64,000 bases of DNA from Engraulis encrasicolus. Lineage: Eukaryota; Chordata; Actinopteri; Clupeiformes; Engraulidae. Below are positions 46,378 to 59,788 of this stretch, in pieces. Numbering within the stretch: position 1 is the first letter of the stretch; each line of letters starts with the position of its first letter. The notes below the pieces were generated by a model that was not told the origin of the DNA, ran no database searches, and saw nothing but the letters and a program-made list of their open reading frames with translations. Position numbers and translations under genes: made by a program. The stretch lies in the NCBI RefSeq assembly GCF_034702125.1, contig NC_085878.1, forward strand, positions 19,205,057 to 19,269,056. Reading direction: 5' to 3'.

Positions 46378-47431
46378 CTTTTCTTGTGATCTGAGTGCGC
46401 AGTAGTGATTTTGCGTTGGTTGTACGGTAGTTGAGGCAGCTAGGCCAGGGTGACACAGGCAGCAGGCACATGCATAAAACATGTTTCTAATCTGCTACAG
46501 CTGTAGGGACCATCTAACATGAGAAAGAGGAGCGTGTTCAGACACAGGCTGCGGCTTAGGTTCTCCCTCAAGGAGTCCTCACACACAATACTTATTCTTC
46601 ACCCTCAATAAGAACACTACCACAGTAGGGGAGAACAACATGACACTTACAGTAGGGTAAACAAAAAAACAAATGATCATGATGAACGATCACACAATGT
46701 TAAAGGTAAAGTTAAAAGATTAAAACAAAAGAGAACAAAAACAGAAGAACACCAAAACAATGTTTTAAAGCATGCCACCAACATAACCAGCTCATCATAG
46801 AAAAATTGACGAATGTATTCCTCAAACGATGTTGAATTATGACACTGGTTCCAAAAGAAAACCATCAAATGGTGTTCCCTTAATAACAGTAGTTTGGTGA
46901 TTTAGGCTTCGGCAAAACAGCCCAACCCACAATTCTATATTAAAAGCCCATCATAATCTCTCCAAACCTTCACTGTAAGTCCAAATGAGTTTCGTTAGCA
47001 GTTTGACAAAGTTTGCTCTGTGACTGTGAAGCCAGCTGAGTGCACAGCCTGCATATATGCACCCCATTCATCTTGCAGGCGTTTCAGGAGGGTTTCAAAG
47101 GCCTGTCAATCAACAATAATCCTCAAACCTCCGAGCTTCAAAGGCAAGAGCTTCGGCACATCAGCAAACTTTAACACACACTTTGATTAAGGGCACATGG
47201 AGAATTGAATCGGCTCTCCAGGACGTGCTAAACAGTTGCATAGCTCATAGTTGATAATTGCAGTTCAGCTAAATAAAAAAAGATCACCTTCTGTCTTCAG
47301 TAAATATATGATAACAAATGATTGAAAACAAACATACCTTTACATCCTTGTTTTTAAATATCCCCAAATACATACACACATTCAAAATGCTCTCTGCATT
47401 ATACACAAGACAGCCAAGTCTGTAAAGGTTC
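46377..47431. other. No gene recognised
   Basis: AT-rich unique sequence up to the assembly gap. Nothing identifiable. Confidence 0.45.
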
Positions 47432-47531
47432 NNNNNNNNNNNNNNNNNNNNNNNNNNNNNNNNNNNNNNNNNNNNNNNNNNNNNNNNNNNNNNNNNNNNN
47501 NNNNNNNNNNNNNNNNNNNNNNNNNNNNNNN
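47432..47531. other. Assembly gap (100 N)
   Basis: Exactly 100 N, the conventional size for a scaffold gap of unknown length. It lies between duplication copies A and B, so their true distance and even their adjacency are not established by this sequence. Confidence 0.98.
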
Positions 47532-47799
47532 GTGTATCCCAACCTAAATATAATAGATACATTGTAAAGTCAACTGTAAAATGGAATGCCACCAAAATGT
47601 GATCGTGAGCCGTGCTAAAAATGCACTGTTCAATAAAAGTTTGGGATTTCTCATGGAGGCTTTGTTGACACAGCAGTGGCAGTTTGACATGAAAAGTTTG
47701 TCAAATCACTGAATGGATTCTATTTCTTTTGTGATGTGCTGCTTTGGAGCAAGGGGACCAATCTGTTCCCTCACAATGGCCAGACAAGCCAGCAAAATG

Positions 47800-47869
47800 C
47801 GCCCCCCCCCCCCCCCCCCCCCCCCCCCCCCATGCGCGCCCCATGCGCTAACCCCCCCCCCCCCCCCCT
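47800..47869. repeat. Poly-C tracts
   Basis: C-runs of about 30 and about 18 separated by ATGCGCGCCCCATGCGCTAA, starting about 270 bases after the gap. Confidence 0.9.
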
Positions 47870-48041
47870 TAACCGTAAATCACTTGTTTGAAATGTTTGA
47901 TTACCGTCGTTTCCAGTTAGCCTTCAGTCGCGCTTGATTGTTGACGTCCGTCCACATTATTCTTCCCACCTCGAGGCTTAAAGTTGATTTTGTCTGTTTT
48001 TCTCATGAAGACTTCACGTATGGCGCGAGTTACTGTTGGGA

Positions 48042-48338
48042 TACCACTATTATGTCATCGATAGTCTAGTTATATCCACTGACTGTCATCGACTGAAAGT
48101 TACGATATGGTGAAAAAACGGGAAATAGCGTGGATCACTCAAACACTTGAGGTTACCACTATTATGTCATCGATAGTAGTTATATCCACCGACTGTCATC
48201 GACTGAAAGTTACGATATGGGGAAAAAATGGGAAATAGCGTGGATCAAAACTGTTAATTGTGATATTAATTTGATGGTGGGGATGTTGATTCCTTGTGTA
48301 GTCACCACCGACTGTCATCGACTGAAAGTTAAGATAGG
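48042..48338. repeat. 112-bp tandem duplication plus third partial unit
   Basis: Unit 1 starts at 48,042 and unit 2 at 48,154, both with TACCACTATTATGTCATCGATAG, CGACTGAAAGTTACGATATGG and GGGAAATAGCGTGGATCA. A third partial unit (CACCGACTGTCATCGACTGAAAGTTAAGAT) lies at about 48,306-48,338. The units differ by a few substitutions and a 2-base indel. Confidence 0.92.
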
Positions 48339-48937
48339 GCCTATATCCCCTGCATGAGACTGTCAACTTTAGTGACTCAGTTTTGAAAATATGATTCAAG
48401 TCATTAAAAGAGGTGTTGCCCATAAATTGACAGACATCTGCCAAAACAAAGCTACAATACGCTATCTGCTATCTGGGAATATCTAAACCGCGCTTGTTTA
48501 TCCCCATAGCACATCATTTCATATGGCAATGTTGCCTTGCGAGACAGGCCCACGTCGCATTGAAACCAAACCAACAGCAAATTAAACAACCCGTAGTCAG
48601 GCCCTGATCCCAAACACTTTCTCCAGTCCGAGTCCTGTATTTGCGCAAACTCAGCTCAGTCTCTTTCATATGGCACGTTTCTTAACTTGCTCAAACGAGA
48701 GGCTCACATTTTTTTAGTGGTCAGCAGCCGCACATTCTTATTAAACTCCGCACGAACGATTGCACACCCCTGTGTGTGAAATAAATAAAGTAATGGTTAT
48801 TAAAACAGTCCTACGTGGACCATGGCCGATTGAAACGTCTTCCATGGAAAATCAAGGTAGCTCATTTAGATGAGGCAGCGCTATCAAGTAAGGCTACCTG
48901 TCGCTCATCTCGACAAGGCAACTCATCTGAACAGAAC
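48339..48937. other. No gene recognised
   Basis: Unique sequence to the left of copy B. By eye it does not match the sequence to the left of copy A (16,800-18,238). Confidence 0.45.
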
Positions 48938-48970
48938 GCCGGCCCATGCTTAAGTACACCCAGCCCTTCC

Positions 48971-49100
48971 ACACACACACACACTCACTCTCTCTGACAC
49001 ACACACACACACACAAAGGTGCGCGCGCACACACACACACAGACACACACACACACACACGCGCGCGCACACACACACCAGCACGCACATGCATACACAT

Positions 49101-49196
<96 letters not shown>

Positions 49197-49205
49197 ACAC
49201 ACACA
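48971..49205. repeat. (CA)n compound array, copy B
   Basis: CA units with GCGCGC and GACACA interruptions. Counterpart of 18,301-18,443, with more units. Confidence 0.97.
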
Positions 49206-50557
49206 CCTTCCTCCCTTTCTGCTCTCCTGGAGTGTCAGCCTTTGAAAGTCTATTTGTTTTGCATGAGAATGATCACTTGGTTAGCTTGCATTCATTAAAA
49301 GGTTAGAGCTGTCCCGCCTTATCACCGTAGCAGCCGCGGCGACGCCTCCTCCACGTGCGGAATGTGCCACGAGGATCACGAGTCGCTTTCTCCGTCAGAC
49401 AGGCGGGCGTGTGTCGACATCCCATCTCTCTCTCTTCCTAAATACCCAGCACCTTTCCAGCAGACAGTTTGTTAGCAGAGAACAGCAGTCGTCACAAAAG
49501 GTGCCACGTTATCAGCCCGCTCTCACATTTCTCCAGTCTTCGCCTCCGTTCGCCTCCACCTTTGAGAGTTTTGGCCCTCGTGCACAAATTACCGCCGACT
49601 CCTTGAAAAAAACCCAAAGCCGAAACCTCATGACTTATATATGGAAAAAGTTGTATCAAGGCTGTATGGCGAATGCGTTTGGGGCATTGACAAATCGTAA
49701 GGTGTTCTTTTGAATTAAATATGACTCCTGGAACTGAGAGAGTAATTTGTCTGTAATAAATGCAAAACATGCTATGCAAAATACCCTTAGCAACCTATGC
49801 ATTAGCAGTGTGTTGCCAAACAACAGGTAGCTAAGGAGCATCTAAACGTGACATCTTTATTTAGACGATGTTATTACAATCCAGAGTGCAGAGACATAAA
49901 ATATTTATAGCTATGGTAACAGGCTCCTGCAAACCTCTGGGCTGCTTAGAAACCTGCTCTCTCCCTAAGTCTATAAACTAAATTACATTCTTGTATGAAC
50001 ATCCCCATCCTTAATAAAATTGATGCTTTGCATTCCGACGATCGATACATGCACCGTAATGGAATAATGAATAATAGACCAACACACCAAAAATATGCTA
50101 ATACTATTACCAACGATTACTCAAAATGATTCAGTACCCTGTGTCATTGCTGAGGGCGCGATGGTCCAACATTACATGGAGAGGAAGAGTCACGACCCAG
50201 ATCGACCCAGCGAGTCTGGGCCCACTAAAGTGAAATGTAATCCCCAAAAGAAACTTAAACCAAGACGGCTCTCATAAAATAAAACCGCTCTGCTTTAAAG
50301 GTTAATTCATAATGAAACACATTCAAACAATAGCAAGGCCTTTGTTAGCATAAGACCCTGCTTAAAGAGGACTCAGCAATGCTATAACAGCAACGTTGCC
50401 GTCGTTAGTCAGATGGGAGTCAGCTAGTGAAGGAGGCACAGGCTCTAAGATGGAGTGCTGTCCAGTAGGAATACCTAAGTACACCATGTACTCTAGCCCT
50501 TATGCTAATGCAAAGCTATTTTTATGTGCCTTGGTTAAGTTTCCCTTTGTTAAGATT

Positions 50558-50715
50558 TACTTTTTGGGCTTTTTGGCATGGCAAAGAGATGACAGAAAAT
50601 GAGTTGGTGAGAGAGAGAGGGGAAAGGGTTGCAAAATGACCTAGGGTCCAACACGGGTCCCCATGGGCAATTTGTCCATTAATGGTTAGATGATGTTGTC
50701 TTGTGAAATAGCTTG
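50558..50715 (-). mobile_element. tRNA-derived SINE (family 2), minus strand, copy B
   Basis: Counterpart of the SINE at 19,790-19,985, recognisable by GGGTCCCCATGGGCAATTTG and GACAGAAAATGAGTTGG. It is about 35 bases shorter because of small deletions in the tail and head. Confidence 0.75.
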
Positions 50716-51098
50716 GCACAATCCTTGATGTTTGCACACTCCTTTGGATTTTTTCTTCTTCTTTAAGTTCTTCTTTTTCTTTTTATTCATTCATTGGCAT
50801 GATGGCATATTGACCTTGTAGTCCGACTGCATTAGTCTAATGTGCCACAGCAACCACAGCAGTGTCCTGTAAAGCGTCTTCTTTTTTTGTTTTTTTGTTT
50901 CTTCTTTCCCCCACCTGTTAACAGAATGCAATGGTGCTTAAACTAGTTCAGACTTCTAGATGGATGGCTTCGGGCTTCTAAAAAAGCCAATTCAGCCACA
51001 GGGCAGTGTGTCGCAGCGCAATCTGTGCCCTTCCATGCGGAACCACAACCTACTGAACTGCACAGACACACATGCATGCACGCACGCCCGCCTGGGCG

Positions 51099-51104
<6 letters not shown>

Positions 51105-51164
<60 letters not shown>
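51105..51164. repeat. (GA)n array, copy B
   Basis: About 29 GA units. Counterpart of 20,667-20,725 but without the GACAGA tail. Confidence 0.95.
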
Positions 51165-51168
<4 letters not shown>

Positions 51169-51387
51169 AGAGAACATGAAAGCCTATAGTTTGTGTGTCT
51201 ACGAGCATGTCTATGTATGTGTGTGTGTGCGTACAGTATACAGTATATGTGTTTGTGCATTATGCATGAAGCCAAGTCTGTGGCAGCAGAGTGCTGCTGC
51301 CTCGCAACACATCAGTGGTAAAAGGCGGTGATCCCCACCCCTTCCTATGCAGAGGATGCTGGTTGAAGGAAGAAGATGCAGGCCTGG

Positions 51388-51512
51388 AGCACATAGCACA
51401 GCACTGCATAGCGCAGCATATCGTAGTGTAGCATAGCGTAGTGTAGCATAGCGTATCGTAGCGTACCATAGCGTAGCATAGCATAGAGTAGCGTAGCATA
51501 GCGTTGCGCTGC
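51388..51512. repeat. TAGCG/TAGCA pentamer minisatellite, copy B
   Basis: Counterpart of 22,326-22,436 with different unit order. Confidence 0.85.
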
Positions 51513-51654
51513 TGCGTTGCATTGTGCCGGTGCTGATAACCCCGGGTACAACAGGAATAATAAGCTGTGAAAGTGACTCATTAGCCAGGCGACACACCAA
51601 CCAATGCGACTCACATCCAGCACTGTGAGAAGACAAATACAGATTCTCAACACG

Positions 51655-51938
<284 letters not shown>

Positions 51939-52129
51939 GGCTTCCTTAATCCTCCAAGAGAGCCACTTCATCAGGAGGGGCTGCAGTAGAACAGTATATC
52001 CTATAGTGGTGGAGAGGGGGGGGGCTTTCATTACCGCCCACTCACACCACCAGGGCCCTCGTCATATTGCAATTTAGCAGGGGAGATGTATGGCAATATG
52101 ACAAGAGCTCATGCATGGAAAAACACCCA

Positions 52130-52130
<1 letters not shown>

Positions 52131-52228
<98 letters not shown>
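52131..52228. repeat. (CA)n array at the deletion junction, copy B
   Basis: About 49 pure CA units. The left flank equals the left flank of 23,091 in copy A and the right flank equals the right flank of 27,699, so this array joins two points that are 4.5 kb apart in copy A. Confidence 0.95.
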
Positions 52229-52338
52229 ACTTGAAAAGTCCTTCTCTTCTGCGCATCGGAGTGCTTGAGCAACTTCAAAGAACCGAGTGCAAGAAGGTGC
52301 AAGTGGAAGTTGCATCTCCTGAAGCCGTCTCCTTTTGA

Positions 52339-52533
52339 CACAGGCAGGCAGACACACAAGCAGGCAGGCAGACACACAAGCAGGCCGGCAGGCAGGCAGG
52401 CAGGCAGACACACAAGCAGGCAGGCAGACACACAAGCAGGCCGGCAGGCAGGCAGGCAGGCAGGCACACAGGCAGGCAGGCAGATAGACAGGTAGGCAGG
52501 CAGACAGGCAGACAGGCAGACAGGCAGGCAGGA

Positions 52534-52568
<35 letters not shown>

Positions 52569-52578
52569 CACACAGGAG
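52339..52578. repeat. (GGCA)n compound array, copy B
   Basis: Counterpart of 27,816-27,968, expanded. It has a higher-order repeat of the GGCAGACACACAAGCA block followed by pure GGCA. Confidence 0.93.
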
Positions 52579-53274
52579 GGAGAATGCCCATGAAAGAGGT
52601 CACTGTATTTCATCGCTACGCAACGCCTGTCAACACCCCCCCCCCCCATCTCCACAACTCCACATCTCTCTATTTCTCCCCTCCCTCCCTTCCTCCACCT
52701 TCCTCTTTCAAACAGTGGAGATGAAAGTTCCTCTAGTGAGCAGCTAGGGAAGAGGGCAACACGTAGAGCAGAGAGCAACAAGTGTGTACGAGAGAAGAAG
52801 AGCACTTTTCCTGAATTAAAATGCCTTCAGTGGGTTGCACTGTTAAATGATGAAATCATTATGCGAGGGGGAGAGAACGAGCTTCTTCTGGTATGTGGAC
52901 TGAATACCAATAAGTGTAGGGCCGAAGAACACAGACAAATTATGAAAATTGTTTATGATGTTGGTGGTGATTTCATGCAGTCTTCAAGAGAGAGGCCATA
53001 CGGGGATACGCTGCTCATGCAAAATGTATGTTGCCATGGAGCCGCCCGTCACACTCCCCTCTCATTTCTACCTGCTGGGCAACAATACCTTTGAATTAAT
53101 CCCCAAAATACCCAAGACCTTCAGATTAACTTCCTGAAATAAACACTTCCTCTGGCACACTGCATCACTACACAGCACAAAAACACACACAAACCAACAC
53201 ACCATACATACAGTATAGTATAGTGGCATAAAATGCCTACATGCCCCTGTTCAAATGTCAGGTTTTGGGGATTT

Positions 53275-53568
53275 TATGGAAGAGTATATCAGCGTGGCAC
53301 ATGTTGATGTGGCAATATTTGTCCACTCCTCTTTGCAAAAGCCCTCCATGTCTGACAGATTGCAAGTGCATCTCCTGTGCACAGTCCTCCTCAGATACAA
53401 GATTGATCTTTTGGACTTTTGGAGTTCAGACCTGAATAACATTTGGGTGATCTGAGGAGGACTGTGCACAGGAGATGTACTTACAATCTATCAAATTTTG
53501 AGTTCTTTTTCAAAGAGGAGTGGACAAATATTGCCACATCAACATGTCCCACGCTGATACCAAAAAAG
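53275..53568. repeat. Long inverted repeat, copy B
   Basis: Arms at 53,275-53,396 and 53,450-53,568. At several positions where the copy A arms mismatch (for example GATGTGGCAATATTTGTCCA and CTCCTGTGCACAG) the copy B arms still pair. Confidence 0.85.
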
Positions 53569-55907
53569 ACTAAGTGCTGTAATACAAGCCAAATGTGCTG
53601 CAACAAAGTATACATTTAAGAGTGTGCATAATATATATTTAATAATTAAGTGTTTTATTTTTGATTTTAGATACCAAAGGAGACCCACCTGATCAAGAAT
53701 GTACTGTGCTACTGTATAATACATAGCCACTACTACACAGGCTACTACGTCTACGGTATATCCTATAAGCAGGAAGACACAGAAAGACAGCCAGACAGAC
53801 GTAAACAGACAGATAGACAGATATTGGTAAATATCTCAGCACCTCTCCCCTCTCCATCTATAGCACCACCACACAACTCCCAGCACCACATCCCCCATAC
53901 TCTCTCCTCCAACCCTGCATTGATTCTGTCTGTGGTGTTATATGCCTTGGCTGGCATGAGGTCCGACGCATCCGTGCAGCGGTGTCTGTCTGCCGCTAAG
54001 TGCCGCTCTGAGCTGAGCCGGCGCGCATATTGATCAGAGCCGCCCCCACCAGGGGAGCTCACGGCATGCTGCTGTGCTATCGGTCACCATGGTGAAGACA
54101 CTGCCAACGTCAACTGTGACCCTTAAAGTGATTCCAGTGCACCCTAGGGACGTAGAGAGCGGAGCCGGGCGGAGGGAGAGAGGGTAGTCTTCAGGTCTAT
54201 AAGGACTAAGGATTGTCTAGTTCTCCCTGAGGATAAAGTGAAGCTGATGCAATGTAGTGAAGCCTTTGGTTGATTCAGACATTGGGCAAATCGACCATTT
54301 AAGGATATGTCAAACACATTTTGGGCTCTACTTTCATGATCAGAAGCACAAGTGTAATGTAGGTAGGCTATGTTCAATCCATATTTGCAATTTTGACAGT
54401 AGAAAATTGTGTTGACTCTATTGCTGCAGATGGGTCTGTCGACAGACCTGTTCACTCTTTGCTTTGCTTAACAACATTATGATGTTATCGGATTATGACA
54501 GGGTCGTTACAATCTTGGAGACAGTAAGGTCATAACATCTCTCTAACGTCTCTCTGCAAAGGTGAAGAACATACATATCAGCTGCATAACTATTGGTAAA
54601 CACACTTGCTTATGGGCCTGCTGCAATAAAAGCTTGTCAATTACTGATACATAGCTATGACTTAAAGGGGCGTTCCTGCACGCATGTTTAAACAAGAGTC
54701 TGAAAATAATAAATAAATATTTCACCAGGGAGTGAAACAGCCTGTTTTAAAGCTGTTATACATGAATTAAAGAGAGGGAGTTTTTGGACTTTAAAAGTTT
54801 CATGAAGTGCTAAAGTAAAATTACTAAAAAAATGTTACTTAATTTATTGATGAAAAGTTTTATATGTAATCTATAATTAATTTTAACACATAAATTTAAC
54901 ATTTTGCAATTATGAGCACTTTTTCAGTGCTGAGTAATATTCTCCTAGGGTGAAATATTGTCACATTACAATGGTCTTGACTTGAAAAAGATAAGATGTT
55001 ATATTAAGCCACATTTAAATACAATCCCAAAAGGCTTTTGGGAAGAAGCAATTCCAAATTTACATCTGGCCTTTGCCTCACGACTCTTAAATAACAACAA
55101 TGTGGGTTTAACATATCTTCAAATAGTGGAAGTAACAGCCATTTGTCACTGAGGTAAATGTACACACGCCATTGCACTCCTCACATATTGTACATGAGTA
55201 GAGAGCAGATAATGGTGCCTGGAGACCAAAGTGTGTGGGAATGGTACCATGTGTTCACTGTGCTTGGAACGTTAGTAAACCTCCCCCCCTCCGAAGCCTC
55301 ATACAGTATTGGTAGCGCTGAGCTATCGGACTGGTCCTGGAACTGGAGCGTTGACTAAGGTGGAGGGTTCATCCCCGAGTGGCGGACTGCACAGGAACTC
55401 CTCAGATACACCCACTGAGGAAAGGGGAAGAATTACGCACAGGCTGCAGCCTAGGGGTCCCCACCTGCCAGGGGGCCCCTGCTTAGCCAAAAGTGAAATC
55501 TTTAATACCTACCGTACCTTGTAATTATGACACTGTCTATGTAAATCTGTCACGATTTGCCTTTGGGGGCCCACAGCAACCTGTAGCCTAGGGGCCCCAG
55601 AGCATCTTAATCCAGCCCTGGGTACTGTGCTCACTCAGGGTCCTCCCTCCTCAGGGGCACGTCTGGCAGCTGGTGAATTCAAATCCTCTTGTCACAGGTG
55701 TTAGCTCACCTGGTGGATTTTAACCTCTTGAGTGGCCCGTCATCGATCCATTCACTTAACGGACAGGCCACCAGTACTCTATGCTGTTCTTGGTCAAGTC
55801 GATAAGATATAATCTCTTTCCGAGAGACAAAGATAAGACTTTTGGTGATACGATTTTTCCCCCAGGGCTCTTTGCTACATTTTGGAGGAGCATTTGGAGA
55901 AGACTAC

Positions 55908-56153
<246 letters not shown>

Positions 56154-56781
56154 TCAACCCCATCTGGATGATGCAGCCTCTCCAGATGAATCAGCCAGCC
56201 CTGCCCAGCCCAGCCCTGCCTGCCATAGTATCCTGTAGCGGGAAGCAGAGCCTCATTCAGACCCAGTGGTGACGGTCAGTGGAGCAGAGCGCCTGCTAGA
56301 ATGGTCTGCTCAGGGTCTGTCAGCTGGGTGCTGCTCCGCCATTGATTTTGACCCATGATTAAGTCACCCTCCGACCCCCCCACTGGTGCAGCCAAAGAAT
56401 ATGGAGCTCAGCCTTGGGAGAAGGGGTTGGTGGTGAGGGAGGGGCTTGGTGCGGTGGGGGTTTGTCATGCTCCAGAGAGTACTGCCACTCCCAAACTCCA
56501 CCTCCCTCAACCCCCTGCCCCGAAACCCTTCACCATTACACAACACCCACACACTACCAAACTCACACACAAACCCAACAACACACACGCATGCGCGCAA
56601 ACACACACACACGCACCCACACACACCAGAAAAGCAGAAAATCCCACTCCGCCCCCCCCACCTACTCACATTAATCGATACTCCCGCAGCCCCCTGTATT
56701 TTTAGAAATCTCTCCAGCTCCTTTAAATCGGTTGAGTCGGTTCCAGCTGCCTCTTGGCAGACAGGCCATTCCTGAAGGATC

Positions 56782-56911
56782 AAAGAAGAGAGAGGAGAGA
56801 GGTGGAAAGAGTGAGTGATGAGGGGGAAAAGAGAGAGAGATACAGTAAAGAGAGACAGAGAGAGAAGGGGAGTGAAAGAGAAACATTAAGAGAGAGAAAA
56901 TAAGTGTGAGT

Positions 56912-56970
<59 letters not shown>

Positions 56971-57055
56971 GGAGTGAAACAGAAACATTAAGAGGGGGGA
57001 AGTAAAAGATAGAGAAAGATAGAGTGGGCAGAGAGAGAGGAAGAGAAAGAGAGAT
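56782..57055. repeat. GA-rich tract, copy B
   Basis: Counterpart of 32,373-32,660 with a shorter pure core (about 56,916-56,967). Confidence 0.93.
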
Positions 57056-57174
57056 ACAAACAAATCTGAGCACTTCAAAAAACTCAACTCAAAATCCCTG
57101 TTTCCTGAACATTATCAAATATGATTACATAATGTAGGGAGACTAGCTAGTATAGTGCCATCACAATGCCTCTG

Positions 57175-57282
57175 GGGTGCATTTCTCGAAACTGTAGTTG
57201 CTAACTATGTTAGCTACTTTATTGTTTGCAATGCAAAATCCCATTGGCAACTATCCAACTACGCTTTCAAGAAACACACCCC
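57175..57282. mobile_element. Palindromic MITE, copy B
   Basis: Same element and site as 32,797-32,903 in copy A, so inserted before the copies separated. Ends are GGGGTGCATTTCTCGAAAC and AAGAAACACACCCC. Confidence 0.8.
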
Positions 57283-58042
57283 AGACTGTTGGTGTGTGTG
57301 TAGCTTCAGAATCCCCTGGTGGAGTTAAGCAGAGCTACAGCACACATGGAGGACTGGAATCCTGCCGGAATCCTCCATGTCTCGAGCCAGAACATTGCCG
57401 GAGCATTTATTGTTTCAATATCAATGGCGGCTCACATTGAGGAGTCACAGGAGAGATTATAGACTATATTGACTCATTAGAGATGAACAGAAAACGTTTT
57501 TGAAGGAATTTGTTGGTGGTAAGGAGGACGGACAAATGATAGGAAAAGACAAAGAGAGTAGAGTAGAGAAAGATGATTCAAGCCTGTGCATTTCCTGGAT
57601 CCATGCGATGACATGTGAACGCCCCTTTAGGAGATCTGCAGGACAGCTTTGGAGACCTTAGGTTGAGCGTTACCTTGATATTTATGGCAGTAGCACACAT
57701 CTCATGCAAGCCGTCATCAAATGCCACAGAAAGAGAAGAAGACGGAGGGGACAATGACCCCTTAGGAGACCGAACTTGAGCACACTCCTTTGCATTGTGT
57801 GGGTGGAGTTGGAATCATCTGACTCTACTAAGAAAATCTTTGGTAAAGCCATGCCTTCTGAAGAACTACTGCACAGGTAGGGCGAGAGTCAGGCAAACTC
57901 GCAGTGCCTTGCACCTTGCATGGTGTCAGAGGCGACTTCAGGTTCAACCCAAGCGAAGGAGTGAACATTTGAAAGACATTTGCCCCTACTGTAGCGAAGT
58001 CGGCTGCCTGCCAAGCCTGGTGACAAGATGTGCCTCTGCAAG

Positions 58043-58516
58043 TAGGGATGGTACAAACCGCACCGAAAACCGAAACCGTACAATTCACACACCATACCGA
58101 ACCGTGAAATGCAGTCCGTGGCAAACCACAATTCATGTACTGCCCAGAAAAATATGTAAAACAGAGATTCTAGGAGTATCTTATCCAGTCTCTCTGATTA
58201 ACACATTAGCATATAAGACCAATCAGATGATGACACAATTAAAATCACACCATTTCCACATTATAAGCCTATACAAACCATATGTAGGATATTTAGTGAT
58301 AGTGGCATTTGGAGCACTCAGACAGCGCACATCAACTGACGACAGCTGATTCAACTTGCGCATCATCACTTTATAATTGCAGTTATATGATTTAATATTC
58401 CCAGTGCACCATTTATCATGAACTACAAAAAAAAAGAACCTTAGAGAACCGAAAACCGTGACCTTGATACCGTGATATGAACCGAACCGTGAATTTTGTG
58501 AACCGTTCCACCCCTA
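58043..58516. mobile_element. Non-autonomous hAT-like element, copy B only
   Basis: It begins TAGGGATGGTAC and ends GTTCCACCCCTA, which are imperfect inverted repeats, and is rich in ACCGAAAACCG / AACCGTGA words near both ends. It is flanked by a perfect 8-bp target duplication, TCTGCAAG (58,035-58,042 and 58,517-58,524). The 8-bp duplication indicates hAT-type transposition. No transposase frame. The 184-codon frame at 57,795-58,349 runs through the junction and is not a gene. Confidence 0.85.
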
Positions 58517-59066
58517 TCTGCAAGGTGTGACCACTTTTGTTGCATTTTAGTCCACTAGTTGTGCCAGTACCCTCACAATATAGGCCCATTTTGTGAAGCC
58601 TGCTCCCAGCTACTACATTTGACCTCATACAATATGACAATCTGTCAGAAAGCACACAATGCCCATTGACAGCATCCACAGTCTTTTGCAGTGCATGGGA
58701 CAAAATAGAAGAGTCTGACCCACCAGGATACAAATAATGACCTTCTGCAAGTCATTCAGGAGGCCACATGAAGAAAGGAGGTTCGACAGGAAGCAGAGCT
58801 TAGGGCATCACCAGCTCTCCATGTACATGTCTGCTGATGCTGAGTCCTACTGTGGCCAGGTGGTGTAGCCACTGCCAGGCAGTTTGCTGTGGTGCTGGCT
58901 GGACCTCACCTCTGCTCTGGCAGTCAGCTGAGTTCACTTCAGCTTTCCTTCTTCAAAGAGACTTGACAAAGACAGACTTGACAAAGGAGACATCTCCAAG
59001 CCAGGCAGGTGGTGGCCACTCAAACTTTTATTCACTGTGGAAGGTAGGCTAGAGAGAGCATACTTA

Positions 59067-59651
59067 AAATCTTATACAAAACAATCCCAAACCCTAACCT
59101 GTCAGTAAGAAATGTTTATTTTTTTAGACAAAATACTTAAAATGTGAAAAATCCTGAGAAAACACAAGACTGTGGAAATAGCCTATAGAAAGCACTTCAA
59201 ACAATTCTGTGTCCAGGAGCACGGAAAACAATTCCGTGTCCAGGAGCACGGAATTTTGGCAAAATCCGTGCTCCAGGAGAGAGTGAATAAGTCCCGCCTC
59301 CAGTCATTTCAATGGGAAATGCTAGGCTAGTGAATTCAGCCAAAATTGAACACATTTTTCAGCTTCAAAGATGGAGTCGGTTCCGCCGCCAGTTTACTCA
59401 GCCAATTACGTGCCACGTTAATGACTGACTTACGATTGACCAGAAAGATATATAGAAGACGGGCATTGGGTGCATGGAGGTGCCCAACCACACACCTGTA
59501 TAGGTATGTGTGCCCAACACTAAACTAAACTAAACACTAAACTCGCACACCCACCAATCGCATCCACCCTCTTTGAGCGAAGTGGCGGCAGAATTGCAAC
59601 GAGGAAGTGCCTTGCTAATCAACGAAGCTAATCAGCCAAATCCTGACCCCC
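59067..59651. other. Copy-B-specific replacement segment
   Basis: This stands where copy A has 34,363-35,621. It contains a short tandem duplication of ACAATTC(T/C)GTGTCCAGGAGCACGGA (59,199-59,252) followed by an inverted CCGTGCTCCAGGA, forming a small palindrome. No gene recognised. Confidence 0.7.
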
Positions 59652-59788
59652 TGGTACAAAGGTCACTTCTAAACAACTAAATGTGGCAGGGGATTATGGA
59701 TAGCTTCTCGCCCAGCTTCCTATTATGTCAAAGGTGTCTACTTTCATAAGTCAAAAGTTTAGATTACATTTATGTTTTCCTCTATTCT

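Noticed and set aside
47284..47595. 103-codon minus-strand frame across the gap
   Set aside because: A third of the residues are unknown because the frame runs through the 100 N. It has no meaning as a gene.
57795..58349. 184-codon plus-strand frame
   Set aside because: It crosses the target duplication and left end of the hAT-like insertion at 58,043. The two halves have different origins.
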